This document shows positions 34,150 to 45,219 of a stretch of DNA of 64,000 bases, piece by piece (position 1 is the first letter of the stretch; the number at the start of each line of letters is the position of its first letter). The stretch is from the NCBI GenBank assembly GCA_029215795.1, contig JARDYH010000001.1:117578533-117642532 (forward strand), in the 5' to 3' direction. The DNA is from Anniella stebbinsi (Eukaryota; Chordata; Lepidosauria; Squamata; Anniellidae). The position numbers and the translations under genes are program-made. A model generated the notes under the pieces. The model saw only the letters and a list, made by a program, of their open reading frames with translations. It made no database searches and was not told the origin of the DNA.

Positions 34150-35190
34150 ATTGTTTTGATTTGAACCCCGTCTTTCTAGCAAATAAATAAATAAAAAATA
34201 AATGGCACTCAAGGTAGCTTATAGGCCCAATTAAAATTGATTAAAACAATTAAACAATGCATTAAAATACAATACAAACATAGCAATTACAGAACAACAG
34301 TTCCATTTACATACCCAAAATCTTCAATAAAGCAGTCTTTGCCAACCAGTGGAAAGACTGCAGGGAGGGAGTGAACCTAGCCTCCCTTGGGTTACCACCA
34401 AATGTGCCTCTGAAGGTGGCAGTCTCAAAATAAGGGTCTCTCCAGAAGATCTTAAGAACTGAACAGGCTTGTATGGGAGATGGTGGAGATGCCCTAAGAC
34501 CTATAGGGCTTTATAAATCATAACCAGCATTTTGAATTCTGCCTGGAAACGAACTGCAAGGCAGTGAAGGTCCTGTAACACAGGAGTCAAATACTCCTTC
34601 TAACCAGCCCTGGTCAACAGTCTGGCTGCAGCATTCTTGACCACTAGAATTTCTGAACAGCTTTCAAAGGCAGCCCCATATACAGCACATTGCAGCAGTC
34701 CAAATGGGGTGTAAGGCACGCATGACTATGCGCAGATCAGACATCCTTAGGAATGGGGACAGCTGGTGCACTAGCCTCAGCTGTGTTTACCACCACCAAG
34801 ACCTGGGCATCCAGGTTCAGGGCTGAGTCCAATAGTATTTCAAGGGGAGTGCAACCCCATCCATCACAAGCTGAATCCTTTCCCCCTGATCTGCATTTTG
34901 AATGCCCAAAAGTCATTCTGTCTTGTCTGGATTAAACTTCAATTCGTTGCCCTCATCCAGTTAATTATCAGCCTCAGGAACAGCTTCCTTGGATTTAGAT
35001 GGAAAAGAGAGAGTTGGGCGCCATCAACATACTGTTGGCACCAAACCCCCAAACTCTGGAAATCTCTCCCAGTGGTTTCATGTATATGCTAAATACCATG
35101 CGGGAATAAGATGAAATCCTGAGGGATACCACAGGCCGACAGCCACAGCATCGAACAAGAATCTCCCCGCAACATGTTTTGATATTGCCC
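34150..35190 (-). pseudogene. L2/CR1-type LINE, reverse transcriptase to 3' end, decayed
   Basis: On the minus strand GIPQDFILFPHGI opens the palm region. LGVWCQQYVDGAQLSLF at about 35007-35050 is the YADD box changed to YVDG, so the catalytic aspartates are damaged. Then come INWMRATN, a region like LDAQVLVV, and the 3' segment FQAEFKMLVMIYKAL. The 3' end is marked by A/T-rich tetranucleotides at 34140-34203. Numerous stops. Old insertion. Confidence 0.78.
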
Positions 35191-37040
35191 CCTTTAAAGT
35201 CTGGATTCCTGTTTCTAAATATATAGTCGGCTTAATCCTTACACCAACCTGGTTCAGTGCTTACAATTATGGATGCACTACTGATGAATTAATACATATT
35301 TTATATGTAAAAACCATGCTTTGCTTTTTTATGTGACTGTATATGACAACAATAAAATGTGTGTCTTTCTGTGTGTTTATGAGTATGTTCTATATATCCT
35401 TATGCTCTTTGCTGTAGCCTACTATCCTAGCATCATTCCTCCTAAATTAAAGGCCTAGAAAATATGTTCCAGTAAAGTTAAAGTTAAATCAATCACATAC
35501 TATTGCCCTTCCTTCCCCATCCATTCACTGACTTCCAGTGACCTGATTCTGAAGCCAAGTTTCATTGCCAGAAACTAGTCCTTCAGTTTGGATTGTAACA
35601 CATTTCCACTGCACCAGATGTAACAGTATTAGTCAGTTTCTCCTTTTACTGCCAGCAAGCTGAAGTTGTCAAACAGCATTTGGTGCTGACAAAAGATGGC
35701 ACACAATTCTAAGATTACTACAATGCAGGGCAATGCTTATGCGGATAGTTATTTTAGTTAGCATAGATTCTTCTTGATAAAGGCTGAAACTGAAGGCAAT
35801 GTTGAATATGCCAGGACAGATATTTCTTAAATTAATATACTCCATTGACCCTATATATCCACACCATTACCTTTTTTTTTCTAAGCTGCCCTCTAGCACA
35901 TAATATTTTACTTATAGTATTTATGGATCCTTGCTAATTAATGTCAAATACAGTACATACTTGCTTACATATGGCAACTGTCATCTACATCAACTGGTAA
36001 CATTTTGCTGTAACATTTGTAATACCAATGTCAGGGTCTGCAGGTATATTTTCACAGATACTATTCCTGTCCTGTGTAATGCAGGTTAGCTAGGAGTCCC
36101 TTGGATCAGTTGGAGCTGTTAATTGGGGCAGAATAGGGCCGTGTTTTATTTGGGGGAGGGGACAATTAGTACAATAATTTACTAAGACATATTAGTCTTG
36201 ATCTTTCTTCAAGGACACCCAGAACACAGGAAAAATCAGGTAGATGTGTAGATGTATATAGTTTTGTAGGATACTTGAAATATTGGATGCTTTTAGCAGA
36301 AAAATTGCACTTGAACAAACCAATGAAATTAAGAACTAGGGATGTATGAGAATTTAATTCCTCTTTGCAAATCACTCAGACATCTAGCATTTGCAGCCCC
36401 AAACATCAATAAGAACTCAATTCTTGGGGATTTTTCACATTCAAAAGTGTGCACATGCCCCTCCCTTCCAAATTGACATGTTCACACTTTAACTTGATTT
36501 TAAAAAGGCACACGTTATAGCTTATTTGACTCTATCTAATGAAGAGCCCTATTCAGGCATCCATGGATACAAAAGGCTCTCCCCTTAAAAAGAAAACCAC
36601 CCATTATGAGTAGAGGACAACAGAAACACATATGAAGGGGGGGCATATGTTTGCTTTCTAGAGAAATAAAATCCCTGAATAGAATATTCCATTTCTGAAT
36701 GGCAGCATACTTGCAGAAGTAGTTGTTTTTTAATTCATGGAAGTATAACTGTCATCTTATGAGAGTTTGCAGCTCTGACATTACACTGCTTTAAGAGAAG
36801 ATTACCTGCATGACCAAGATGTAGTGTGGTTGTTTGTGTGTGTATGGTTGTTTTCCAAAAGTTGGGTGCCAATGTATCATCAGATCCAACTCAAACATGA
36901 GCTTCCTTGCAGCTTTCCATGTGACCCCCCAAGTATACATCTAGGCCTGTGATCTGTCCAAAGACATCTCTCTTGGCATCTGCCTGGTTTTCTGCACCAC
37001 CTGATTTTTTTCTTTAGATTTTTTTAAAAAACAAACAAAC
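35191..37040. other. No gene recognised
   Basis: AT-rich, unique-looking. No motif, repeat or compositional anomaly that I can support. Confidence 0.5.
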
Positions 37041-37048
37041 AAACTGGG

Positions 37049-37368
37049 TAGGCTGACCAGATAAAATCCAGGTTAGGGCTCCTGTAACTTTAACAGTTGT
37101 AGAGAAAAGGGAATTTCAGCCAGTGTCATTTGTATGCAATTAGTTCCTGGTGATATTCCCTCTTCATCACAACAGTTAAAGTTGCAGGCACTATACTAGG
37201 GTTACCATATACAAAAGAAGGCAGGACCCCTGCAACTTTAACTGTTGTGATGAAGAGGGAATTTCACCAGGAACTAATTGCATACAAATGACACTGGCTG
37301 AAATTCCCTTTTCTCTACAACTGTTAAAGTTACAGGAGCCCTGACCTGGATTTTATCTGGTCACCCTA
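37049..37368 (+). mobile_element. Nested foldback hAT-like MITE, copy 4 (end type B), perfect target duplication
   Basis: Left end TAGGCTGACCAGATAAAATC, right end GATTTTATCTGGTCACCCTA, flanked by AAACTGGG (37041-37048, 37369-37376). From about base 28 inwards the arms and centre match type A copies, but the outer stretch carries AGATAAAATCCAGG where type A has ATATGAAAAGGAGGAC. 320 bp, plus orientation. Confidence 0.92.
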
Positions 37369-37602
37369 AAACTGGGAGGCTGGCATGGTGCTATTTTACA
37401 GCACTATGTTTACTGCAATGAATGCCTCTGGATCCCATGTGAGCGTCAGAGATATTCTTTGAAAATAAAAATGGTAAGTGGCTGAAGTCCAGCATGCCCC
37501 TTGGCAAAAAAGAAAAAGAAAATCTGGGGATAGAGGGAGCAGGGAGGGTAGAAGGGGGAGTGAAGTTTTTTTGTTTGTTTCTCTGGGCTATATGTTTTGT
37601 CT

Positions 37603-37606
37603 TTGT

Positions 37607-37656
<50 letters not shown>
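37603..37656. repeat. (TG)n-(GA)n compound microsatellite
   Basis: About fourteen TG units join about thirteen GA units. Confidence 0.93.
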
Positions 37657-37744
37657 ACTTGTATGGTCTGGGTGTGTGGTGTGGGTGTTTTTCCTGTATG
37701 TGTGTTTCAACACAATCAGATTGCATTCTGTGAAACTGGTATTT

Positions 37745-37875
37745 TGTTGTGATTTGTGAGGGCAAATGTACTATCTGGCATTCTGGGTTCAAATCCCCAA
37801 ATTTTTCTGCATTCAATTTCTTGGCCAAATTATTTATCACTAAGCTTCATCAGTTTGCCTTCTGTGAAATGGGTG
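37745..37875 (+). mobile_element. MIR-like tRNA SINE, first of two
   Basis: GGGTTCAAATCCCC (box B), TTTCTTGGCCAAATTATTTA, CAGTTTGCCTTCTGTGAAAT and GGG follow the order of MIR: tRNA head, then CTTGGGCAAGTTACTTA-like core, then the CAGTTTCCTCATCTGTAAAA-like tail. Confidence 0.68.
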
Positions 37876-37889
37876 TTGGAGGAAAAAAC

Positions 37890-38010
37890 TGCAGAATACT
37901 TTTTTGTTCTTTGGAGTTCAGCCCCACGTCTGCCTTGTACTTAGGTTCTTGGGCAAATTACGGTTCTCCTAGTCACATCACTTTGCCTTCTGAGAAATGG
38001 ACGTTTTGTG
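37890..38010 (+). mobile_element. MIR-like tRNA SINE, second of two
   Basis: GAGTTCAGCCCCACGTCTGC, TTCTTGGGCAAATTACGG, CATCACTTTGCCTTCTGAGA and AATGG repeat the same order directly after the first copy, same strand. A hAT-like right end, GTTGGGGATCCCTG, follows at 38090-38103. Confidence 0.6.
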
Positions 38011-38103
38011 ACTGGCCATGACAGCCATTTTGTGAGAGGATTCACAATGCTATCTCAAAATTTCAGATGTGCACATCCACCCAAAAAGGTTGGGGATCCC
38101 TGA

Positions 38104-38995
38104 TGTAGACCCAACAATGTGCGTATAACTGTCATATTGCTATGACAGATAGTGAAGACATTCTATGTTGTTGTATATCAAAATTTAGATTAAATTTCTA
38201 TTCATACCTTTGAAGAACACTGCCTGAAGATGCACAAATTGCCATCTGAATATAGAGGCCTAGGGCATCTTGTTGAATGCTTTGAACTGTCAGATCCTGT
38301 CTTTGGATAGAAGATTGATTTCTTATCACCAGTCACAGTATATTAAACTTTTAAAAGGTTAAGCAGATGAGCTGAGTAGTTTTAACTAGATGAGACATAC
38401 TTCAGATCATTATGTCCTCATCAGAAAGCAAGGGGAGCATTATACTGTCATTCATTCATCAACAGGTTGGAAAGGAATACAACAGCACATATTTTAAATA
38501 CAATTTGCTTGATTGGCTGCAGATTTTCTGCAACAGACAACATTCAGATCACATTCCTTGTGTAGGATAATTAAATGTCAACAATCCTATATGATATTTG
38601 TGACAGGCAATACGTTATTAGAATATTATACTGAAATCCCGATTTTGCACCCAACTGAAAGACAAGCTCAGAATCTTTATCCTATCCTGAGGATCTGCCT
38701 TTATAAGTATAATAGTGGTGCCTTGTAGAATAATGAATTGTTATTTGTTGCTGTGGTAACAAAAGTTAATGTGTTCATGTCAGCATGCCCATTGAGTGTC
38801 TAAAAGAGAAACAATTTAGATAAAGCATTCCAAAATACCAACAAGCACTCTAGCCCTGACCAGATTATTTAAAAGTAAATCCCAGGATTTTCAGCAGAAT
38901 ATATTTCCAGGAAAGGCAAGTGCGCAGCCCTAAATAATTTCGTAGGAATTATTTCAAAATATGTGCTGAAGTTTCCATGGTTGGCAATATTGATG
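38104..38995. other. No gene recognised
   Basis: AT-rich sequence with short frames only. Confidence 0.5.
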
Positions 38996-38999
38996 TTGG

Positions 39000-39562
39000 G
39001 GTAAATTCATCATGACAGCCCCCATGGCAATGCCTCCAAAAAAGAGTCCAAAAATGCAGACAGCTGTGTTTAGGGTGACCAGTTAAAATCCAGGTCAGGG
39101 CTCATGTAACTTTAACAGTTGTAGAGAAAAGGGAATTTCAGTCAGTGTCATTTGTATGTAATTAGTTCCTGGTGAAATTCCCTCTTCATCACAACTGTTA
39201 AAGTTGCAGGGGCCCTGCCTTGGTCACTCTAGTATAGTGCCTGCACCTTTAGCTGTTGTGATGAAGAGGGAATATCACCAGGAACTAATTGCATACAAAT
39301 GACACTGGCTGAAATTCCCTTTTCTCTACAACTGTTAAAGTTACATGAGCCCTGACCTGGATTTTATCTGGTCACCCTAGCTGTGTTGATCCACATCAAC
39401 AAACCAACCCTAGCAGTTCTTATTCCACCAAGAGCAGGGTTTTTTTATTTATTAAGCTAATGTATCTTAATTGCCCATTCAAAACCAACCCATGGCAAAA
39501 TACTTTGCATTAAAACAGCGAACAATATATTGTTGTTGTGAAAATTCATTTCTCCCCAGCTA
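39000..39562 (+). repeat. Unnamed interspersed repeat, copy 2, split by a MITE
   Basis: Matches 30980-31215 on both sides of the MITE at 39071-39379. The target word GCTGTGTT is part of this repeat (CAGTTGTGTTGATC in copy 1), so the uninterrupted sequence can be read directly from copy 1. Confidence 0.65.
39071..39379 (-). mobile_element. Nested foldback hAT-like MITE, copy 5 (end type B), perfect target duplication
   Basis: TAGGGTGACCAGTTAAAATC and GATTTTATCTGGTCACCCTA end the element, flanked by GCTGTGTT (39063-39070, 39380-39387). The centre reads GGTCACTCTAGTATAGTGCC, the inverse of copies 2, 3, 4 and 6, and lacks the TTCTTTTGTATAT portion, which explains its shorter 309 bp. Confidence 0.92.
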
Positions 39563-39589
39563 CTATGAGAATAGCAGTGATGCTAAGAG

Positions 39590-40393
39590 GGAAAAGGCTA
39601 GCTAGGCTGCTAACTGGTGTGTGGTCTCATGCTCATACCACCCCAATACTGAAAGGTCTGCATTGGTTACCAATAGCTTTCTAGGCTCAATGCAAGATAT
39701 TGTTATTAACTTTTAAAGCTTAAGGCCTGGCTATCCCAGTACAAATCAGCTTGGTCACTAAGGTCAGCAGGCCATTTTGAAGACACCCTGGTTTGGAGAG
39801 ATCTGTTTGTTGGCCATGCTGGAAAAGTAGGATGACCAGATAAAATCCAGGTCAAGGCTCATGTAACTTTAACAGTTGTAGAGAAAAGGGAATTTCAGCC
39901 AGTGTCATTTGTATGCAATTAGTTCCTGGTGATACTCCCTCTTCATCACAACAGTTAAAGGTGTATGCACTATACTAGAGTGACCATATACAAAAGAAGG
40001 CAGGGCCCCTGCAACTTTAACTGTTGTGATGAAGAGGGAATTTCACCAGGAACTAATTACATACAAATTACACTGGCTGAAATTCCCTTTTCTCTACAAC
40101 TGTTAAAGTTATATGAGCCCTGACCTGGATTTTATCTGGTCACCCTAGGAAAGGGCTTTTTCCTGCTTTGTTCCCCAAACATGGGGCACACTCCCTTTGG
40201 AGTTATGACAGGTCCTTACTCTCTGTGTGTTCAGGAAGGAGGCCAAGATAGATCTTTTTAACTTGGTTTGTAAAATTGTTAAGTTTTTTTTATTATTGTT
40301 ACTACTGTTTTACTATGTTTTTATCTGACTATGATCTTTATATTCTTGACCATTTAACCCCCCCTTGGGTGGTCTTAAAAAGGGGGCATAGAA

Positions 40394-40435
<42 letters not shown>
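39590..40435 (+). pseudogene. L2/CR1-type LINE 3' end, split by a MITE
   Basis: Before the MITE: LTGVWSHAHTTPILKGLHWL, PIAF, KILLLTFKA. After it: KGFFLLCSPNMGHTPFG and KEAKIDLFNLVCKIVK, then the untranslated tail and a long TTA tract (40395-40435). Stops are present in the first part. The order and spacing agree with the intact end at 21735-22228. Confidence 0.78.
39828..40147 (+). mobile_element. Nested foldback hAT-like MITE, copy 6 (end type B), inserted in a LINE
   Basis: Left TAGGATGACCAGATAAAATC, right GATTTTATCTGGTCACCCTA. Flanks TGGAAAAG and GGAAAGGG agree if one base was lost (GGAAAAG against GGAAAGG). The LINE reading GGAAAGGGCTTTTT resumes at the right junction. 320 bp, plus orientation. 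Confidence 0.88.
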
Positions 40436-40763
40436 GGTGTGTGTGGCAAATAAAGTCAGCATCCCTGCTGATACAAATGTGTCAGCTCTGTGCCTCTACA
40501 AGACCTGACTCCACTACCACTGGTTGGCAAGTGTTTTATCTACAGGAGAATCCATTTCAATGAAAATTTAACATCCCAGGTTTTCTTCTTATTTCTGACC
40601 CATATTCCCCAAATTCCTTGTAAACTGTAAGTGATGGCCACTTTACTTTTTAAAGTAATGTAAAATGTATCATTTTCAGAAGTACGTTGGGAAGGACTGA
40701 AGAGGACCATAGTCTGGAGATAAGGAAAGAGGAGGGAGCCAACACAAATCTCTATAAGACGTT

Positions 40764-41406
40764 GGGGCTGCCTTGACGGTGCCGCATTGGCATCATGACT
40801 CCTCAAAACCTCACAGTTTCACTCCTGTGGGGTTGAGCAGGTTAATCCCCACACCAAAGAGCGAATATGCGGTTTATGGTGGTCATCGGTACTGCAGCTG
40901 CCCCTTCCCCCATCCTCCCTGGCTTAAAGAGAGTGTACATTGTCATAGAACTGGAGCTGCTTTGCACTCGTGTTACACCTTCCGTTTTCTTGCATTTGTA
41001 ATTGCTTGGAGAGTCTGCACAGTTGAAAGTCTGTTTTCAACTGTACAGAAATGAACAGGCTGAAGTGCAGAGATAGTAGAAAGGGAAACTTTCCAACAAC
41101 TCTTCTCCCCACGCCAAAGGCAGTGTGGGGGCATTCCAGCGGCCATTTGGCTTGCCGGCCCACTTCCTGCCTTGGCGGACAGTGACCAATGAGGGGTGCC
41201 ATCTGCCCGGCTATGGTCCACATCGAGGATGGAGTGAGGTTAGACAACTGATCCATCCTTAAAGTCAGGGTTTGTCCCCGAACTTTTAAAATGAGGGGCT
41301 TCTTTGGAGAGCCCTGTGATGGCTTCGAGATGGCTTCTGCATCATATAATCAATGCAGTGCCATCGCGGAGCTACTTCGGGGCTTCCAGAGCATCTAGAC
41401 AGCCCC
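40764..41406. mobile_element. Foldback DNA element with GGGGCTG ends
   Basis: GGGGCTGCCTTGACGGTGCC at the left and GCATCTAGACAGCCCC at the right are partly complementary, with GGTGCCGCATTGGCATCATG matching the inverse of ATGCAGTGCCATCGCGG. CAGTTGAAA and TTTCAACTG at 41023-41046 form a hairpin. No target duplication seen (AAGACGTT, CTGCACTC). No coding region. Confidence 0.5.
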
Positions 41407-41409
41407 CTG

Positions 41410-42270
41410 CACTCATTTAACTCCTTTCCCATCAAGACTGAAGCCCTAATTCATGCATTTCTTTACCATGTAGATCAAACATGTGAGGAAAGAGAGCACT
41501 CCAGCCCTGCCCTTCTTCCTCATCATATTCATTATCCTCTATTCGCAGAAGATAACTGTCTAAAGAGGAATGGAATATTCCCACTGCTCACAGGTGCAGG
41601 CCTGAATAGGGCTTCAGAATGAAACTAGGTTAGCAATTTGTTAAACAGAAAACTGTTCATAAGAGCTAGTCTGTAATTAACCTAGCCTTTTGGAACTTAA
41701 GATTTTTTTTCTTTAATAATAGTTCATGTACCAGTGGGCTTGTTTTACCTCCTGAGATGGTTGTGCTCCATTGCTGAATAGTGTCATGTCATACGATAAA
41801 TATGGAACTAAACAATGACAACGTGCAAAATGACAGGTTTTTGTTTTGTTTTTGTGATGAAATTATTATAAAGCATTTTACCAAGGAGTGCTTTGAAACA
41901 ACTTGAAGTACTGAACACCAGCCTTCATTGTCAGAGACACCTAAAAAAGAAACACTGAGCTAGGCCACTCTATATTTAGGTATGCAAACAAGTTAATAGC
42001 CCACATTCCCAGTTGTAAGAGAAGGCTTTTTTTTGGTACTTTGGAAAGAGCACAGCTTGAATACTTGACAGCAGTGATAATCATGGTAATCTGAATATTT
42101 TTTTAACGCTCCACAAATGAGCATGCAAGAAAATGTTTGCATGCTGCCAACCTTTGCTGTGTTTTATGTAAGAGTTTACCTTGTAGTTTTTTGACAGGAA
42201 TACTGTAAGAGCCACAAAGAAAGGGTTTGTGTTTTTTTTTTGGCAATTTCCAACTCCTAGGTGGTTGACC
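41410..42270. other. No gene recognised
   Basis: Plain AT-rich sequence. Confidence 0.5.
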
Positions 42271-42280
42271 ACATTTCAGG

Positions 42281-42626
42281 TAGGGATATACAAATACACA
42301 TATATCCAGTCCGAGGGATGTTCATCAAGGGAAAATCTGGCCCTCTTGGGCCTCAATGGCTTTATTTTTTTCCTTTAAAAACAGCAAGATTGAAGGCTCA
42401 ATGTGTGCCTTGGGCAAACTGTGCCCATAATTAGCATAATTTGCACAAATTGCAGCTATAAAGTGCTTAGCTTTGCATAAATTGCACTTTCTGCACACAA
42501 ATCCTCCCTCCCTTTCTACTGATGCCAGCACCTGTAGGGAGAGACAGTCTGTGGAGGATTCTGCAGCTTGGATTCTTACGAATCTGATGTACTTTCAATC
42601 CATTGAGGATTTCTCCAACAACCCTA
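42281..42626. mobile_element. Probable short hAT-type element related to 9739
   Basis: Starts TAGGGATATACAAATACACA and ends GGATTTCTCCAACAACCCTA, whose complement TAGGGTTGTTGGAGAAATCC closely resembles the left end at 9739. Both bodies contain GCACAAATTGCAGC/GTGCAAATTTTGGC-like stretches. Flanks ATTTCAGG and ATTTGACT agree at five of eight bases. Confidence 0.5.
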
Positions 42627-43149
42627 ATTTGACTTTGATCAATATATCACATTATGGGTTGTATCTCACACAAAAATGCTCAAAAAAAGAAGGGCCTCCA
42701 CCTGATTTCCCCCCTCAGTAGCCTCCTGCATATGTCCAAAGGCCTATCATTAGGGTCAGGGGGTCCTCAGGAAAAGTCTGGGATGTGTGGGAGGGTGTTG
42801 CATTGAAAGAGGAGTTAGGGAGAAGGGGCTCCTCTCACACAAACTGCCCCTGCAATTTTTCCCAATTCCCCCTCCTACATCCCATATCCCAGGCCTTTCC
42901 CAAGTGTCCTCAACCTCCAGGAACTATTTTTGCACTTTTGAATCAATATGCAAACTGAAACTCTGGTATTATTTAAAATTTTCACTTGTCCAAATTTTGC
43001 AATAGAGTTTGCCAATTTCGCAATAAAGTCTGTGTACAAAACACACACAAAACTGGGGAAAGTGCACACTAACATGCATATAACAGCACAAATTACTATG
43101 CAGTGGCACATTCCCTTTACTTTAGAGGATGCATATAGACAACATGACT

Positions 43150-43212
43150 AGCTGCCACTGAAAGCCTTATCTTCTATGAATTTGTCTAATCCCTCTTGAA
43201 AACCATCTAAAT
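43150..43212 (-). mobile_element. CR1 fragment
   Basis: CTGAAAGCCTTATCTTCTAT, GAATTTGTCTAATCCCTCTT and AACCATCTAAATGAGTGGCT are the antisense of the 30680-30760 part of the CR1. Confidence 0.65.
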
Positions 43213-43214
43213 GA

Positions 43215-44360
43215 GTGGCTGTCGTATCTGAGGGAGAGACGTGGAACGGAGTAACATCAACATCTTCTCTGGCTCCGCATGCATTTCAGCCTACATGCTT
43301 CTCTACATTCCTTTCCTACTTTCCACCTACATCCGTTTCCTTTTCCTTGTTAAATCAGAGACCTTACGCTGCTTTTAAGATACAGCAGCGGCTATCACTC
43401 TATGCCAATTTGCTTGGCAGGGTCAGTCCCAATGAACACCAACTCGACACAAAGGCATGGATGCTCATCTCCTTTCGCAGCCTGGGGTTCAAGTTCCAGC
43501 CATGCCTGCAACATCACTGAGTTGCTCCAGAGCCCAGCCATATGATAGGCATTTATTTGATGTGAACTATCCCAGAGGAAATGTCACAACTGTCATGCAT
43601 TAATCTTACTTAGAGGTTGTGTGCTGGCAACAATTGGATTAAATTTGTCTAAATGTTTATCATTAGTCACTGATTTCTCTGAGAGATCATCATTCAGACA
43701 AAAACTCTGTGACGTGTTTTGTTTTGTTTTTGTGAGTGAACAGGCTGTTGTCAAAAATCAAGAGTCTGCAATGTGAAGTGTGCCATTTTAGCTCTTGTTT
43801 CTTCTTCTGAGAACAAGGAATTGCTGGTAGTATGTTCCTGGGGCTGCACGCGTCCAACAACAATCTCTTGCCATGTGTGATTCCAGTTGCTTACGGCAAC
43901 AACAGTTATGTTTTCAAGCACATTCTCTGGTTGCAGAACAACTGTGATACAAAACACCCTGATTCTTACACAGAATTGTATATGATATAAAATACTCCCG
44001 ATCTGATTAAAATTATCGTCATAATTCATCAGTCCCAAATAAGGGAGGGGGGCTTCCTGAGAGGGGGAAAATGGCATTTTCTCAGTTGTATTCCTACTTG
44101 ATCAGTGCTAAGATCTAAACAGAACTCCTCCAGTTTTTCTTATTAACTTAAATTGGCACTTATTGATACTAGCTGTGAAATAAAAAAGCTGAGGGAGACA
44201 TATAGTTGGGTCTTGCAGAGTTCAGTATCAGCACAGGCATGTTAACAATAAAGGAGTCCCTCTGACAACACATTAACAGTGACTATCCTTATTAGTCCAG
44301 TATGATTTTCTCTCTCCTGCCCCCCACTTTGAAAAGGACATTTATTGTTGCAAGAATGTA
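43215..44360. other. No gene recognised
   Basis: A 100-codon frame at 43215-43520 has no recognised domain. No repeats identified. Confidence 0.45.
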
Positions 44361-44365
44361 CATCT

Positions 44366-44507
44366 TGGGCAGGATCTACACTATTGCTTTAAAATGGTTT
44401 AAAACGGTTTATAACAGTAGTGACAACTATTGGGGCCCAGGACACACTCCATATACAGTTTTCAAAATGTTTTCAAAGTGTCGTATCCTGCTTGGTGTAG
44501 ATCGGTC
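44366..44507. mobile_element. GATCTACAC foldback family, short copy
   Basis: GGGCAGGATCTACACTATTG at the left faces GCTTGGTGTAGATCGGTC at the right, with GTAGTGACAACTATTGGGGC in the middle matching GCAATGACAACTGTTGGGGC at 29440. 142 bp. Confidence 0.68.
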
Positions 44508-44719
44508 TTTGTACTCCTAATTCCAGCATAACAATGTATTATTTTTAGTCACTGAGGTTGTGTATTTTTTGGTGCTACAAAGAAACTGAAAAGTCTCTGT
44601 CCTGCACCCCCGCCCCTCTCAAACAAGAGAACTCAGGACCAGTGAACCTGGCTCAAACTGACAATGACTCCTCCTAATTCAGAGAAACACAAGGAAGGAT
44701 GAAAAGAGGACTGGATGAG

Positions 44720-45215
44720 AACAATCAAACAGACGCTGAATCCAGGCAAGACAGAAGGTGATGATGTGTAGTGGTCCTTGTGACTTAGAGGAGTTGGGCC
44801 TGACTGCTCCCGATAGAATCGTACATTTTTTTTTTGTTTTAGAAAAAGAAGAGTTTCTCAGTGCTGCAGGCCTGTGTTTGGCTCAAGGAGGCCCAGGTGG
44901 CAGCAGTGGTTAATAGTGTGTTTTGTTAGCTGTACCCAATAGGCAGCATGCAAGCCCTCCTTGACGATAAGGGATGTGGCACTGATCATCCACACTCTGG
45001 TGACCATGAGATTAGATTATTCCAACATACTCAAAACCGGTCTGCTTTACAGAAAGCTTGGAAGCTCCAAGTGGTGCAGAATTATGCCATCCGTCTATTA
45101 ACAGGGGACAGTATTATTTCAATTCTAACAAAGCTGTACAACTGTTTAGTTTACAAGCCTAATGTGCTAGCTATTCTTTCTCAATCTCACTATGGTGTCC
45201 CTTTGGGAGAGCCTC
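44720..45215 (+). pseudogene. L2/CR1-type LINE fragment (thumb region), decayed
   Basis: KQTLNPGKTE-like, then MQALLDDKGC at a shifted frame, then WKLQVVQNYAIRLLTGDS, which is the KLQLVQNAAARLLTG block of these LINEs. Boundaries are loose. GGCTCAAGGAGGCCCAGGTG may be a non-LINE inclusion. Confidence 0.6.
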
Positions 45216-45219
45216 CTCC

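Noticed and set aside
37478..37759. Cysteine/valine then glutamate/arginine-rich proteins
   Set aside because: Translations of the TG and GA microsatellites.
24465..40147. CRISPR-like array from repeated palindromes
   Set aside because: Copies are kilobases apart, flanked by target duplications, in vertebrate-type DNA; no regular spacers.
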